DNA of 64,000 nucleotides from Nonomuraea wenchangensis (GTDB taxonomy: Bacteria > Actinomycetota > Actinomycetes > Streptosporangiales > Streptosporangiaceae), in assembly GCF_900111685.1 (NCBI RefSeq), contig NZ_FOHX01000006.1, positions 372,001-436,000 of the forward strand, given 5' to 3'. How positions within the stretch are numbered: position 1 is the first letter of the stretch; each line of letters begins with the position of its first letter. Positions 53,999-62,782 of the stretch are shown one piece after another. The notes below the pieces were generated by a model that was not told the DNA's origin, searched no databases, and saw nothing but the letters and a program-made list of their open reading frames with translations. The position numbers and the translations under genes are program-made.

Positions 53999-54727
53999 TC
54001 ACCACCGGCCCGTGCGCGTGAGCAGCACGGCCGCCGCCGCCACCCCAGCCGTGGACGTGCGCAGCACCGTCGGCCCGAGCAGCACCGGCACCGCCCCCGC
54101 GGCGCTGAACCGGTCGAGCTCCTCCCCCGAGACGCCGCCCTCAGGACCGACGACCATCACGATGTCGCCCTCGGCCGGCAGCGCCACCCGCGACAGCGGC
54201 TCGGCCGCCTCCTCGTGCAGCACCAGCCCCAGCGCCGCCCCGGACAGCAGCTCCGCCACCCGCGCGGTGGTGGCCGGCTCGCTCACCTCGGGCAGGTGGA
54301 AGCGGCGGGACTGCTTGCCCGCCTCGCGCGCGGTCGTACGCCAGCGGCCGAGCCCCTTGGCGACCTTGTCGCCCTTCCACTGGGCGATGCTGCGCGAGGC
54401 CGACCAGGGGACGATGACGTCCACCCCGGCCTCGGTCATCATCTCGACGGCCAGCTCGCCCCTGTCGCCCTTGGGCAGCCCCTGCACGACGGTCAGCCGC
54501 GGCCTCGGGGCCGGCACCTCGTAGCGGCGCAGCACGTCCAGCCCGAGCGCGTCCTTGGACGCCTCGCGCACCACGCACTCGGCGACCCGGCCGGCGCCGT
54601 CGGTCAGATCGACCCGCTCGCCGGCCCGCAGACGGCGCACGGAGGCGGCGTGGCGCCCCTCGGGGCCGTCGAGCGTCAGCTCCGGACCGTCGCCCAGCTC
54701 GCGGGCGATGAACACCGGAACGCTCAC
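53999..54727 (-). CDS. rsmE: 16S rRNA (uracil1498-N3)-methyltransferase
   Basis: A 242-residue SPOUT methyltransferase: PUA-like N-terminus (GRHAASVRRLRAGERVDLTDGAGR), then VVQGLPKGDRGELAVEMMTEAGVDVIVPW, SRSIAQWKGDK and the SAM-binding knot MVVGPEGGVSGEELDRF. It methylates U1498 of 16S rRNA. GTG start 1 nt after dnaJ; third gene of hrcA-dnaJ-rsmE. Confidence 0.95.
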   Translation of the reverse strand: MSVPVFIARELGDGPELTLDGPEGRHAASVRRLRAGERVDLTDGAGRVAECVVREASKDALGLDVLRRYEVPAPRPRLTVVQGLPKGDRGELAVEMMTEAGVDVIVPWSASRSIAQWKGDKVAKGLGRWRTTAREAGKQSRRFHLPEVSEPATTARVAELLSGAALGLVLHEEAAEPLSRVALPAEGDIVMVVGPEGGVSGEELDRFSAAGAVPVLLGPTVLRTSTAGVAAAAVLLTRTGRW

Positions 54728-54728
54728 G

Positions 54729-55865
54729 TCACCTGCCGTTGAACGCGTCGCGCAGGCGCGAGAAGAAGCCCTGCTGCCCCGGCGCGAACTTGCCCGGCGG
54801 GCGCTCCTCGCCCCGCAGCCTGGCCAGCTCGCGCAGCAGGTCCTCCTGCTGGGTGTCGAGCTTCGAGGGGGTCTCGACGTTGACGTGGATGAGCAGGTCG
54901 CCCCGGCCGGACTCGTTGAGGCGCTGCACGCCCCGCCCGAACATGGTGATGACCTGGCCTGACTGGGTGCCGGGCCGGACGTCGACCTCCTCGGTGCCGT
55001 CGAGCGTCTCGACCGCGAGCACCGTGCCGAGCGCGGCGGCCGTCATCGGGAGCTGGACGGTGCAGTGGAGGTCGTCGCCGCGCCGTTCGAAGATCTCGTG
55101 GGCCCGCTCGACGATCTCCAGGAACAGGTCTCCGGGCGGGCCGCCGCCGGGGCCGACCTCGCCCTCGCCGGCGAGCTGGATGTGGGTGCCGTCCTCGACG
55201 CCCGCCGGGATGCGGACCTTGATGGTGCGGCGGGTGCGCACCCGGCCGTCGCCCGAGCACTCCTGGCAGGGGTGGCGGATGATGGTGCCGAAACCGCCGC
55301 ACTGCGGGCACGGCCGCGAGGTCATGACCTGGCCCAGGAACGAGCGGGTCACCTGGGAGATCTCGCCGCGCCCGTTGCACATGTCGCAGGTGTCGGGGTG
55401 GGTGCCGGGCGAGGCGCCGGCGCCGTGGCAGACCTCGCACACCACGGCGGTGTCGACGACCAGCTCACGGGTGGTGCCGAACGCCGTCTCGCGCAGGTCG
55501 AGCTCGACCCGGATGGTGGCGTTGCGACCACGCCGGGCGCGCGAACGCGGGCCACGGGCGCCCGCGGCGGTGCCGAAGAAGGCGTCCATGATGTCGCTGA
55601 ACGGGAAGCCCGCGCCGAAGCCCGCGGCGCCCGCTCCCGCGCCGGCGAAGGAGGAGTCGCCCCCCAGGTCGTACATCTGGCGCTTGTTCGGGTCGGACAG
55701 CACCTCGTAGGCCTGCGTGATCTCTTTGAACCGCTCCTGGGTGTCAGGATCGGGGTTCACGTCGGGGTGCAACTCGCGGGCGAGCCGGCGGTATGCCTTC
55801 TTGATCTCGTCCTGACTCGCGTCACGCCGCACCCCGAGGGTGGCGTAGTAGTCGCTGTTTGCCAC
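54729..55865 (-). CDS. dnaJ: Chaperone DnaJ
   Basis: A 378-residue Hsp40: J domain YYATLGVRRDASQDEIKKAYRRLARELHPDVNPD with the HPD motif, a Gly/Ala-rich linker, four CxxCxGxG zinc motifs (CEVCHGAG, CDMCNGRG, CPQCGGFG, CQECSGDG) and the C-terminal substrate-binding domains. It stimulates DnaK and belongs to the HrcA-regulated dnaJ2-type operon of actinobacteria, here 11 nt after hrcA. Confidence 0.97.
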   Translation of the reverse strand: MANSDYYATLGVRRDASQDEIKKAYRRLARELHPDVNPDPDTQERFKEITQAYEVLSDPNKRQMYDLGGDSSFAGAGAGAAGFGAGFPFSDIMDAFFGTAAGARGPRSRARRGRNATIRVELDLRETAFGTTRELVVDTAVVCEVCHGAGASPGTHPDTCDMCNGRGEISQVTRSFLGQVMTSRPCPQCGGFGTIIRHPCQECSGDGRVRTRRTIKVRIPAGVEDGTHIQLAGEGEVGPGGGPPGDLFLEIVERAHEIFERRGDDLHCTVQLPMTAAALGTVLAVETLDGTEEVDVRPGTQSGQVITMFGRGVQRLNESGRGDLLIHVNVETPSKLDTQQEDLLRELARLRGEERPPGKFAPGQQGFFSRLRDAFNGR

Positions 55866-55876
55866 TTATCGACCTC

Positions 55877-56890
55877 TTATGATGCAGCCAGGATCTGGCT
55901 GACGTAGCGAGCCACCGCGCGCACGGCGCCCATCGTCACGGGATAGTCCATCCTGGTGGGACCCAGCACACCGAGCCGGGCCAGTTGGTTGTCGCCAAGA
56001 CCGTATCCGGTTGCGACCACGGATGTGCCCTGGAGGTAGGGGTTTTCCGAGCCGATCCGTACGGTGAGCGCGGACGGGGTGTCGGGCGAGGTCTCGCCGA
56101 GCAGCCGCATGAGCACGACCTGCTCCTCCAGCGCCTCCAGCACGTCGCGCAGGCCGATGGAGAAGTCGGCTCCGGCGAGGTTGGCCGCGCCCGCGAAAAC
56201 GATCTTCTCGTCGTACCGCTCCACCAGGGTTTCCAGCAGCACGGACAGGATCGTGGCGGCGGCCGGGCGGTCCTCCACGGGCAGCCGTTCCGGCAGGTCG
56301 GCGACCAGCTCGGGAACGCTGCTGAGCTGGCAGCCGTCGAGGCCGGAGTTGAGCACCGCGCGCAGGTGCGCGATGCGGGTGTCCTCCAGCGCCTCGGGCA
56401 GCTCGACGACGCGCTGCTCGACGCGGCCGGTGTTGGTGATGAGCACCAGCATGACGCGGCGCTCGCTCAGTGGCACCAGCTCGACGTGCCGGACGGTCGA
56501 ACGGGTGAGCGTGGGGTATTGGACGACGGCCACCTGCCGGGTGAGCTGCGCGAGCAGCCGCACCGTGCGCATGACCACGTCGTCCAGGTCCACGGCGCCT
56601 GCCAGGAACGTCTCGATCGCCCGGCGTTCGGCGCCCGACAGCGGCTTGATCTGCGAGAGCCGGTCCACGAACAGGCGGTAGCCCTTGTCCGTGGGCACCC
56701 GCCCCGCACTCGTGTGCGGCTGGGTGATGTAGCCCTCCTCCTCCAGCGCGGCCATGTCGTTCCTGACCGTCGCAGGGGAGACCTTCAGATTGTGGCGCTC
56801 GGCCAGCGCCTTGGAGCCCACCGGTTCGTTGGTGGACACGTAGTCCTCGACAATGGCGCGGAGCACCGCCAGCTTCCGTTCGTCGAGCAC
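55877..56890 (-). CDS. hrcA: Heat-inducible transcription repressor HrcA
   Basis: A 337-residue repressor: winged helix LDERKLAVLRAIVEDYVSTNEPVGSKALAERHNLKVSPATVRNDMAALEEEGYITQPHTSAGRVPTDKGYRLFVD, followed by the GAF-like HrcA domain. It represses heat-shock genes by binding CIRCE. The start is GTG 56890 with GGAGGTGA upstream; the further upstream in-frame extension would run through the CIRCE element and is rejected. Confidence 0.96.
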   Translation of the reverse strand: MLDERKLAVLRAIVEDYVSTNEPVGSKALAERHNLKVSPATVRNDMAALEEEGYITQPHTSAGRVPTDKGYRLFVDRLSQIKPLSGAERRAIETFLAGAVDLDDVVMRTVRLLAQLTRQVAVVQYPTLTRSTVRHVELVPLSERRVMLVLITNTGRVEQRVVELPEALEDTRIAHLRAVLNSGLDGCQLSSVPELVADLPERLPVEDRPAAATILSVLLETLVERYDEKIVFAGAANLAGADFSIGLRDVLEALEEQVVLMRLLGETSPDTPSALTVRIGSENPYLQGTSVVATGYGLGDNQLARLGVLGPTRMDYPVTMGAVRAVARYVSQILAAS

Positions 56891-56931
56891 GTGCTCACCT
56901 CCTGCCTCTGCCCGTAGGGAAAACGCGGTGT

Positions 56932-56958
56932 CTAGCACTCTGTGTTCCCGAGTGCCAA
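56932..56958. promoter_or_regulatory. CIRCE element
   Basis: CTAGCACTC, a 9-nt spacer and GAGTGCCAA reproduce the CIRCE consensus (TTAGCACTC-N9-GAGTGCTAA) with a perfect GCACTC/GAGTGC core. It lies 42 nt upstream of the hrcA start, so HrcA represses its own operon with dnaJ and rsmE. Confidence 0.93.
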
Positions 56959-57047
56959 GTGTACGGCTCCCGCCCACAGGGTGCGATGACACCGGCTCCC
57001 ATCCTCTTGCTAGCGTCTTACAAGCGACAGCCTTCACACTTGCGGAC

Positions 57048-57836
57048 ATGTCGGACGAAGCACAGCCCCCGTACGGGCCACCGCCCGGACAGGGTCCGTA
57101 CCACCATCAGCCATTCCCGCCTCAGCCCGGATACGGCCCGCAACCCGGCTCCCAGCCGGGATACGGGCAGCAGCCCGGATACGGTGGTCAGCCGGGTTAC
57201 GGCGCACCTCCGCAGCCTTACGGTCCGCCGCCTCAGTACGGACAATACGGCCAACAACCACAGTTCCCACCACGAATCGATTCCAAAGCCATCAAACCCA
57301 GCTTGTGGTGGGTCGGCGGCGCCTGGATCGTGGCCGTGCTCTGCGGCGTCCTCGGCGTCGTGCTCTTCGTGAACGGCGTCGCCGGCGGCGTGAGCGACCT
57401 CGCGCCCACCAAGACGTTCGCCTCGGGCGAGAGTGTCACCGTCGCCGTGGACCCGGCCGACAAGCCCGCCGTCTACGTCTCGGCCGACACGCCGGTCAAC
57501 TACTCGTGCCAGATCGCCGGCGGCGGAGGAAAGGCCAAGCTGGCCAAGACCAGCGGCTCGCAGACCGTCACGGTCAACGGCGTCGTGTGGGAGCAGATCC
57601 TCGTGGTCAACGCCCCCGCCAAGGGCGACTACCAGCTCACCTGCAGCAACGAGGAGTCGGCCACCGTCAAGTACGGCGTCGGCAAGCCGCTGTCGTCCGC
57701 CGCGGGCGGGGTGGTCGGCGGGGTCGTCGCGCTGCTCGCCGTCCCCGGCGCGGGCATCCTGCTCGCGATCATCGTCACCATCGTGGTCCTGGTGCGCCGC
57801 TCCTCCGCGCGCAAGCGCCTTGCGGCAGCCGGGTGA
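57048..57836 (+). CDS. Membrane protein with Gly/Pro/Tyr/Gln-rich N-terminus
   Basis: A 262-residue protein. The first 80 residues are low-complexity QPGYG-type repeats. Two transmembrane segments follow (WVGGAWIVAVLCGVLGVVLFVNGV near 100 and GVVGGVVALLAVPGAGILLAIIVTIVVLV near 240) with an extracytoplasmic beta-rich domain of about 110 residues between them (SVTVAVDPADKPAVYVSADTPVNYSCQIAGGGGKAKL). It ends in a basic tail. Function unknown. The ATG at 57048 is the natural start; longer upstream frame would enter hrcA control DNA. Confidence 0.82.
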   Translation: MSDEAQPPYGPPPGQGPYHHQPFPPQPGYGPQPGSQPGYGQQPGYGGQPGYGAPPQPYGPPPQYGQYGQQPQFPPRIDSKAIKPSLWWVGGAWIVAVLCGVLGVVLFVNGVAGGVSDLAPTKTFASGESVTVAVDPADKPAVYVSADTPVNYSCQIAGGGGKAKLAKTSGSQTVTVNGVVWEQILVVNAPAKGDYQLTCSNEESATVKYGVGKPLSSAAGGVVGGVVALLAVPGAGILLAIIVTIVVLVRRSSARKRLAAAG

Positions 57837-57841
57837 TTTGC

Positions 57842-57854
57842 TACGGTCCCCCCT
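57842..57854 (+). promoter_or_regulatory. Leaderless -10 element of the DUF3097 gene
   Basis: TACGGT (57842-57847) is 7 nt before GTG 57855; no ribosome binding site. Confidence 0.5.
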
Positions 57855-58670
57855 GTGTACGACGGTGATGTTCTGGCGGGTAACTGGCGGCGGCCCGGCA
57901 AGGGCAAGATTCCGAAGGTGCCCGCCGAGCCGGATCTCGTCGTGGAGGACGCCGACAGCGGCTTCTGCGGCGCCGTGGTGGCCTGCGACAAGGAGGCCGT
58001 CACGCTGGAGGACCGGTTCGGCAGGCGGCGGCTGTTCCCGCTGGCGCCGGCCGCGTTCCTCCTGGAGGGCAGGCCGGTGACCCTGGTGCGCCCCGCGCCG
58101 GCCGCCGCCCCCGCCGGCCCGCGGCGCAGCGCGTCGGGCTCCATCGCCGTCGAGGGGCTGCGGGCCCGCGTGGCCAGGGAGAGCCGCATCTACGTCGAGG
58201 GCGTGCACGACGCCGCGCTCGTGGAGAAGATCTGGGGCCACGACCTGCGGGTCGAAGGGGTCGTGGTCGAATACCTCGAAGGCGTGGACCACCTGCCGGA
58301 CATCGTCGCCGAGTTCGGCCCCGAGCCGGGGCGGCGCCTCGGGGTCCTCGTGGACCACCTCGTCCCCGGCTCCAAGGAGAGCCGCATCGCCGCCGAGATC
58401 ACCTCGCCGGACGTGCTCGTGGTGGGGCATCCGTTCGTCGACATCTGGCAGGCGGTCAAGCCGTCCGTGCTGCGCATCCCCGCCTGGCCCGAGGTGCCGC
58501 GCGGGGTGCCGTGGAAGGAGGGCGTGATCGCCGCGCTGGGCTGGCGCGTGGAGCCGGCCGACGCCTGGCGGCGCATCCTCGGCGCCGTCTCGACCTTTAC
58601 CGACCTGGAGCCGGAGCTGCTCGGCCGGGTCGAGGAACTGATCGACTTCGTAACGGAGACATCATCATGA
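57855..58670 (+). CDS. DUF3097-family protein
   Basis: A 271-residue actinobacterial protein. The centre has a Toprim-like stretch IYVEGVHDAALVEKIWGHDLRVEGVVVEYLEGVDHLPDIVAEF and GVLVDHLVPGSKESRIA, suggesting nucleic-acid metabolism, but no activity is known. GTG start. It is followed with a 4-nt overlap by the DUF4870 gene. Confidence 0.88.
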   Translation: MYDGDVLAGNWRRPGKGKIPKVPAEPDLVVEDADSGFCGAVVACDKEAVTLEDRFGRRRLFPLAPAAFLLEGRPVTLVRPAPAAAPAGPRRSASGSIAVEGLRARVARESRIYVEGVHDAALVEKIWGHDLRVEGVVVEYLEGVDHLPDIVAEFGPEPGRRLGVLVDHLVPGSKESRIAAEITSPDVLVVGHPFVDIWQAVKPSVLRIPAWPEVPRGVPWKEGVIAALGWRVEPADAWRRILGAVSTFTDLEPELLGRVEELIDFVTETSS

Positions 58671-59350
58671 GCCAGGATCCCCACGCCTCGCCGCCCGACG
58701 ACGACGCGACCCGGTACGTCCCGCCGTCGGCCGTGCCCCCAAGCCAGAGCGGCCCCCAGCAGCCGGGCTACGGCTACGGTCAGCAGCCGCCCTCCCAGCC
58801 GGCCTACGGCTACGGCCAGCAGCCCCCCTATGGGTATGGGCAGCAGCCGCCTTCCCAGCCCGCCTACGGGTACGGTCAGCAACCCGGCTCGCAGCCCGGC
58901 TACGGCCAGCAGCCTGGCTATGGCTACGGGCAGCAGCCCGGCTACGGCTACCAGCAGCAGCCCCCGCCCGGTTACGGCTACGCGCAGCCGCCCGGCCAGC
59001 CGTACGTGCCGGGCATGTACGGCCCCCGCCCCGGCAGCGACGACAGCACGATGGCGATGCTGGCGCACCTCCTCGGCCTGCTCGCCTCCTGGATCGGCCC
59101 GCTGATCATCTACCTGGTCAAGCGCGACCAGTCCCCCTACGTCCGCGACCAGGCGGCGGAGGCGCTGAACTTCCAGATCACGATGTTCATCGGCTACGTG
59201 GTGGCGGCCGTCCTGTCGGTGGTGTTCATCGGCGTCCTGCTGCTGCCGGTGATCTGGGTGCTGTCACTGATCTTCCACGTCCAGGCGGCCATCGCCACGA
59301 ACAAGGGCCAGCGGTACCGCTATCCGCTCTCCATCCGGATGATCACCTAG
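58667..59350 (+). CDS. DUF4870 (Tic20-like) membrane protein with YGYGQQP repeats
   Basis: A 227-residue protein. The first 115 residues are disordered tandem YGYGQQPPSQPA-type repeats. The C-terminal domain is DUF4870: STMAMLAHLLGLLASWIGPLIIYLVKRDQSPYVRDQAAEALNFQITMFIGYVVAAVLSVVFIGVLLLPVIWVLSLIFHVQAAIATNKGQRYRYPLSIRMI, with about four membrane segments. The ATG has CGGAGA upstream and overlaps the DUF3097 stop. Function unknown. Its stop overlaps that of hemW by 4 nt. Confidence 0.9.
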   Translation: MSQDPHASPPDDDATRYVPPSAVPPSQSGPQQPGYGYGQQPPSQPAYGYGQQPPYGYGQQPPSQPAYGYGQQPGSQPGYGQQPGYGYGQQPGYGYQQQPPPGYGYAQPPGQPYVPGMYGPRPGSDDSTMAMLAHLLGLLASWIGPLIIYLVKRDQSPYVRDQAAEALNFQITMFIGYVVAAVLSVVFIGVLLLPVIWVLSLIFHVQAAIATNKGQRYRYPLSIRMIT

Positions 59351-60567
59351 ACCAGCAGGTCACGTACGAGGGCGTCGGCCAGCAGCCGCCCCCTCAGCGT
59401 GAGCACCATCAACCCGGCCTTGAACGGCTCGGGCTCCAGCAGCCCTCGCGCCAGCGCGCCCGCCACCACCGGGCGCGCCCCCGGCGCCACGTCGGCGAGC
59501 GGGTAGCCGGTGACCAGGCGCAGCTCCAGCATGAGGCGTTCGGCGACGCGGTCGCCCGCGTCCAGCACCTCGCGGGAGTGGGCGGGCGAGACGCCGGCGG
59601 CCAGGCGCTGGGCGTAGGCGGCGGGGTGCTTGACGTTCCACCAGCGGGTGCCGCCCACGTGGCTGTGCGCGCCGGGCCCGGCGGCCCACCAGTCGCCGCC
59701 GGTCCAGTAGAGCAGGTTGTGCCGGCAGCGGGCCTCCTCGGAGACCGCCCAGTTGGACACCTCGTACCAGTGGAAGCCCGCCTCGGCCAGCAGCTCGTCG
59801 GCGATGAGGTAGCGGTCGGCGGCCACGTCGTCGTCGGGCAGGGGCAGCTCGCCGCGGCGGATGCGGGCGGCGAGCCTGGTGCCCTCCTCGACGATGAGCG
59901 AATAGGCCGACACGTGGTCGGGCCCGGCCTCGATCGCGGCGGCCAGTGAGGCCCGCCAGTCGTCGTCGGACTCGCCCGGCGTGCTGTAGATGAGGTCGAG
60001 GTTGACGTGCTCGAACCCGGCCTCCCTGGCCTCGCGTACGGCCGCCGCCGGACGTCCCGGCGTGTGCTTGCGGTCGAGCACGCGCAGCACGTGCTCGCGG
60101 GCGCTCTGCATGCCGAAGCTGATGCGGTTGAACCCGCCGTGGCGCAGTTTCTCCAGCGAGGAGGGATCGACGGACTCGGGGTTGGCCTCCGTGGTGACCT
60201 CGGCCCCTGGCCGCAGCCCGAACTCGGAGTCGATCGCCGCGAGGATCCGCGCGAGGTCCTCGGGCGGCAGCAGCGTGGGGGTGCCCCCGCCGAAGAACAC
60301 GGTGTCCACCGGCAGCTCGCGCTCGCCCAGGACGCGCCGGGCGAGGCGCACCTCCTCCACGACCGTGTCGGCGTAGTCGCGCTGGGAGGCGCCCGGGCCG
60401 AGCTCGGCGGCGGTGTAGGTGTTGAAGTCGCAGTAGCCGCAGCGGGTCACGCAGAACGGCACGTGGACGTAGAAGCCGAACGGCCGCTCGCCGAGGCCGC
60501 TCAGGGCGCTGTCGGGCAGCTCGCCCGTGGTGGGCGCGGGGTCGCCGTCGGGCAGGGTGGATGGCAC
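59347..60567 (-). CDS. hemW: Radical SAM heme chaperone HemW
   Basis: A 406-residue radical SAM protein: GFYVHVPFCVTRCGYCDFNTYT contains the CxxxCxxC cluster motif, followed by VDTVFFGGGTPTLLPPEDL and the HemN C-terminal domain. It was formerly annotated as an oxygen-independent coproporphyrinogen oxidase. The conserved extra Cys of true HemN is not present after the cluster (Asp-Phe instead), favouring HemW. Confidence 0.93.
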   Translation of the reverse strand: MPSTLPDGDPAPTTGELPDSALSGLGERPFGFYVHVPFCVTRCGYCDFNTYTAAELGPGASQRDYADTVVEEVRLARRVLGERELPVDTVFFGGGTPTLLPPEDLARILAAIDSEFGLRPGAEVTTEANPESVDPSSLEKLRHGGFNRISFGMQSAREHVLRVLDRKHTPGRPAAAVREAREAGFEHVNLDLIYSTPGESDDDWRASLAAAIEAGPDHVSAYSLIVEEGTRLAARIRRGELPLPDDDVAADRYLIADELLAEAGFHWYEVSNWAVSEEARCRHNLLYWTGGDWWAAGPGAHSHVGGTRWWNVKHPAAYAQRLAAGVSPAHSREVLDAGDRVAERLMLELRLVTGYPLADVAPGARPVVAGALARGLLEPEPFKAGLMVLTLRGRLLADALVRDLLV

Positions 60568-60650
60568 CCTTCCAGTCTGCCGGTCGTCAGGGGGTGGTCC
60601 CGCCTGCGGGATCGTTGACGCCCTCGTGCGCGGGCTCTACCATCACGTCA

Positions 60651-60675
60651 ACTTATAGGAAAGTTTCTTATAAGT
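60651..60675. promoter_or_regulatory. Near-perfect 25-bp palindrome upstream of the chitinase
   Basis: ACTTATA-G-GAAA around a central G pairs with TTTC-T-TATAAGT at 11 of 12 positions. It is strikingly AT-rich in this DNA and ends 17 nt before the chitinase start, overlapping the presumed promoter. The core GGAAAGTTTC resembles operators reported for ROK-family sugar regulators of Streptomyces chitosan/chitin genes (from memory). Confidence 0.75.
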
Positions 60676-60692
60676 GCCACAGGAGTCGCCCG

Positions 60693-61946
60693 GTGAAGAA
60701 GAAGACCCTGATCATGCTCTCCCTCTTACTGGGCCTCACGGCGGTCTCCGTGCCCGCCGAGGCCCAGACCCGCAGCGGCTTCAAGCGGGTCGCGTACTTC
60801 ATCCAATGGGGTGTCTACGGCCGCGACTACCACGTCAGGGACGTGGACGTCAGCGGCGCCGCCGCCAAGCTCACCCACCTCAACTACGCGTTCGGCTTCG
60901 TCGACGCCGGGGGCTCCTGCTACTCGGCCGACCCGTGGGCGGACTGGCAGCGTCCGGTGCCGGCCGAGCAGAGCGTGGACGGCGTGGCCGACGCGCCCGG
61001 CCAGGCGCTCAACGGCAACCTCAACCAGCTCCGCAAGCTCAAGGCCAAGCACCCCGGGCTCAAGGTGCTGATCTCACTCGGCGGCTGGACCGGCTCCAAG
61101 TACTTCTCCGACGCCGTGCTCACCCCCGACTCGCGCGCCAAGCTGGCCCGGTCCTGCGTCGACCTGTGGCTGCGCGGCAACCTGCCGGGGCTGGAGCCCG
61201 GCGCGGGCGCGGGCGTCTTCGACGGCATCGACCTCGACTGGGAGTGGCCCGGCTCGGCCGGGGCCGAGGGGAACGTCATCAGGCCCGAGGACAAGCGCAA
61301 CTTCACGCTGTTCGTCGAGGAGCTGCGCGCGCAGCTCGACGCGTACGCCCGCGGCGCCGAGCTCAGCGCCTTCCTGCCGGCCGCCGCCGCCAAGATCGAC
61401 GCCGGGTACGAGGTGCGCCGCGTCTTCAAGCAGCTCGACTTCGCCACCGTCCAGGGCTACGACCTGCACGGCACCTGGGAGCCGCAGACCGGCCACAACG
61501 GCAACCTCCTCACCGACCGCCGCGACCCGAACCCCGTGAAGTACAGCGTCGACCAGACCGTGCGCGACTACCTCTCGCGGGGCGCGCCCGCCCGCAAGCT
61601 CGTGATCGGCGTGCCCGCCTACGGCCAGGGCTGGACCGGCGTGACCGGCGGCGGCGACGGCCTCTACAAGCCCGCCACCGGCCCCGCGCCCGGCAAGTGG
61701 GCCGCCGGCAACGAGGACTACAAGGACCTGGTGAACAAGCCCGGCAAGCGCTACCGGGACCTGCTGACCGGGGCGATGTGGCTGTACGACGGCATCGAGT
61801 TCTGGTCGTACGACGATCCGGCGGTGCTGGTGCAGAAGGCGGCGTACATCCGGCTCAAGGGGCTGGGCGGCTCGATGATGTGGTCCATCGACCAGGACGA
61901 CTCCCGCGCCTCCCTGACGTCGGCGTTGTACTCGGTCCTCCGCTGA
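60693..61946 (+). CDS. Secreted GH18 chitinase
   Basis: A 417-residue enzyme with a signal peptide (MKKKTLIMLSLLLGLTAVSVPAEA, cleavage near AEA-QT). The GH18 barrel has VAYFIQWGVYGRDYHVRDVDVSGAAAKLTHLNYAFGF, KVLISLGGWTGSKYFSDA, and the catalytic DxxDxDxE in FDGIDLDWEWPG with the terminal Glu as acid; AMWLYDGIEFWSYDD and GGSMMWSIDQDD close the barrel. It hydrolyses chitin outside the cell. No carbohydrate-binding module is attached. GTG start with AGGAG 7 nt upstream; the palindrome before it suggests chitin- or sugar-dependent control. Confidence 0.95.
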   Translation: MKKKTLIMLSLLLGLTAVSVPAEAQTRSGFKRVAYFIQWGVYGRDYHVRDVDVSGAAAKLTHLNYAFGFVDAGGSCYSADPWADWQRPVPAEQSVDGVADAPGQALNGNLNQLRKLKAKHPGLKVLISLGGWTGSKYFSDAVLTPDSRAKLARSCVDLWLRGNLPGLEPGAGAGVFDGIDLDWEWPGSAGAEGNVIRPEDKRNFTLFVEELRAQLDAYARGAELSAFLPAAAAKIDAGYEVRRVFKQLDFATVQGYDLHGTWEPQTGHNGNLLTDRRDPNPVKYSVDQTVRDYLSRGAPARKLVIGVPAYGQGWTGVTGGGDGLYKPATGPAPGKWAAGNEDYKDLVNKPGKRYRDLLTGAMWLYDGIEFWSYDDPAVLVQKAAYIRLKGLGGSMMWSIDQDDSRASLTSALYSVLR

Positions 61947-61961
61947 CACCCGGAGGGGGAC

Positions 61962-62636
61962 TCAGCCGGCCGGAGCCGCCGCGGGCTCGTCCTGCCCGGC
62001 GCTCCGGACCGGCTCCCCCAGGGATCTCGCCGCCAGTTCGTCCCAGTGCGGGTCGTGGCCCGGCACCGTCAGCATGCGGCGCAGCGCGTCCCCGTCCCCG
62101 TGGCGGGCCCGGAACCAGTCGGACACCGTCACCCCGTGCCCGGGCCGTGCGACGATCCGCACCTCGTCCCCCGCCCCCACGTCCCCGGTCTCGACCACCC
62201 GCAGGTAGGCCCCCGGCCGTCCCGCCTCGGTGAACCGCCTGACCCACCCCGGCTCGTCCAACCAGTTGCGGAACACCACGCACGGCACCCGGGGCCTGGT
62301 CACCTCCAGCAGCACGCCGCCGATCCGCCACCGCTCGCCGAGGACGGCGCCGTTGACGTCGAGCCCGGCCGTGGTGAGGTTCTCGGCGAAAAGCCCGTCG
62401 CGCAGCTCCCGCCCGAGCCGTTCCTGCCACCAGTCGTAGTCCTCCCTGGCGTAGGCGTAGACCGCCTGGTCGGAGGAGCCGTGGTGCTCACGGTCGGCGC
62501 GCTCGTCGCCGGCCAGCCCGCCGAGGTGCACCGGGACGCGGTGCCCGGCCGGCTGCTTGTCGATCGCGGTCCGTCCCAGCCTCCCCGCCCATTCAGCCGT
62601 CACCGCGACGCCGACATTTACCGAGATGATGCGCAT
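61962..62636 (-). CDS. MOSC-domain protein (YiiM-like)
   Basis: A 224-residue protein: the MOSC beta barrel (AIDKQPAGHRVPVHLGGLAGDERADREHHGSSDQAVYAYAREDYDWW, FAENLTTAGLDVNGAVLGERWRIGGVLLEVTRPRVPCVVF with the conserved Cys) and the C-terminal 3-alpha domain. YiiM-type proteins reduce N-hydroxylated compounds with molybdenum cofactor; whether this one does is inferred. It converges with the chitinase. Confidence 0.9.
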   Translation of the reverse strand: MRIISVNVGVAVTAEWAGRLGRTAIDKQPAGHRVPVHLGGLAGDERADREHHGSSDQAVYAYAREDYDWWQERLGRELRDGLFAENLTTAGLDVNGAVLGERWRIGGVLLEVTRPRVPCVVFRNWLDEPGWVRRFTEAGRPGAYLRVVETGDVGAGDEVRIVARPGHGVTVSDWFRARHGDGDALRRMLTVPGHDPHWDELAARSLGEPVRSAGQDEPAAAPAG

Positions 62637-62782
62637 TCCTGAACGTTAGCCGAGCATCCTCCCGCGGGGCACCCCTCCCGGCGGCGACCGTGACACGACG
62701 ATGACACGGCGCTGACGGAGCGCGGACATGATCAGCCGACAGTGGTGGGGCCGTACCCCCGCTTGAGGAAGGTTGATCGATC

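Noticed and set aside
58770..58985. CRISPR-like or satellite repeat
   Set aside because: The repetition is the codon pattern of the YGYGQQP protein repeats in a real reading frame.
60603..60692. DasR operator before the chitinase
   Set aside because: No GGTCTAGACC-type core is present; the palindrome has a different GAAA/TTTC core.
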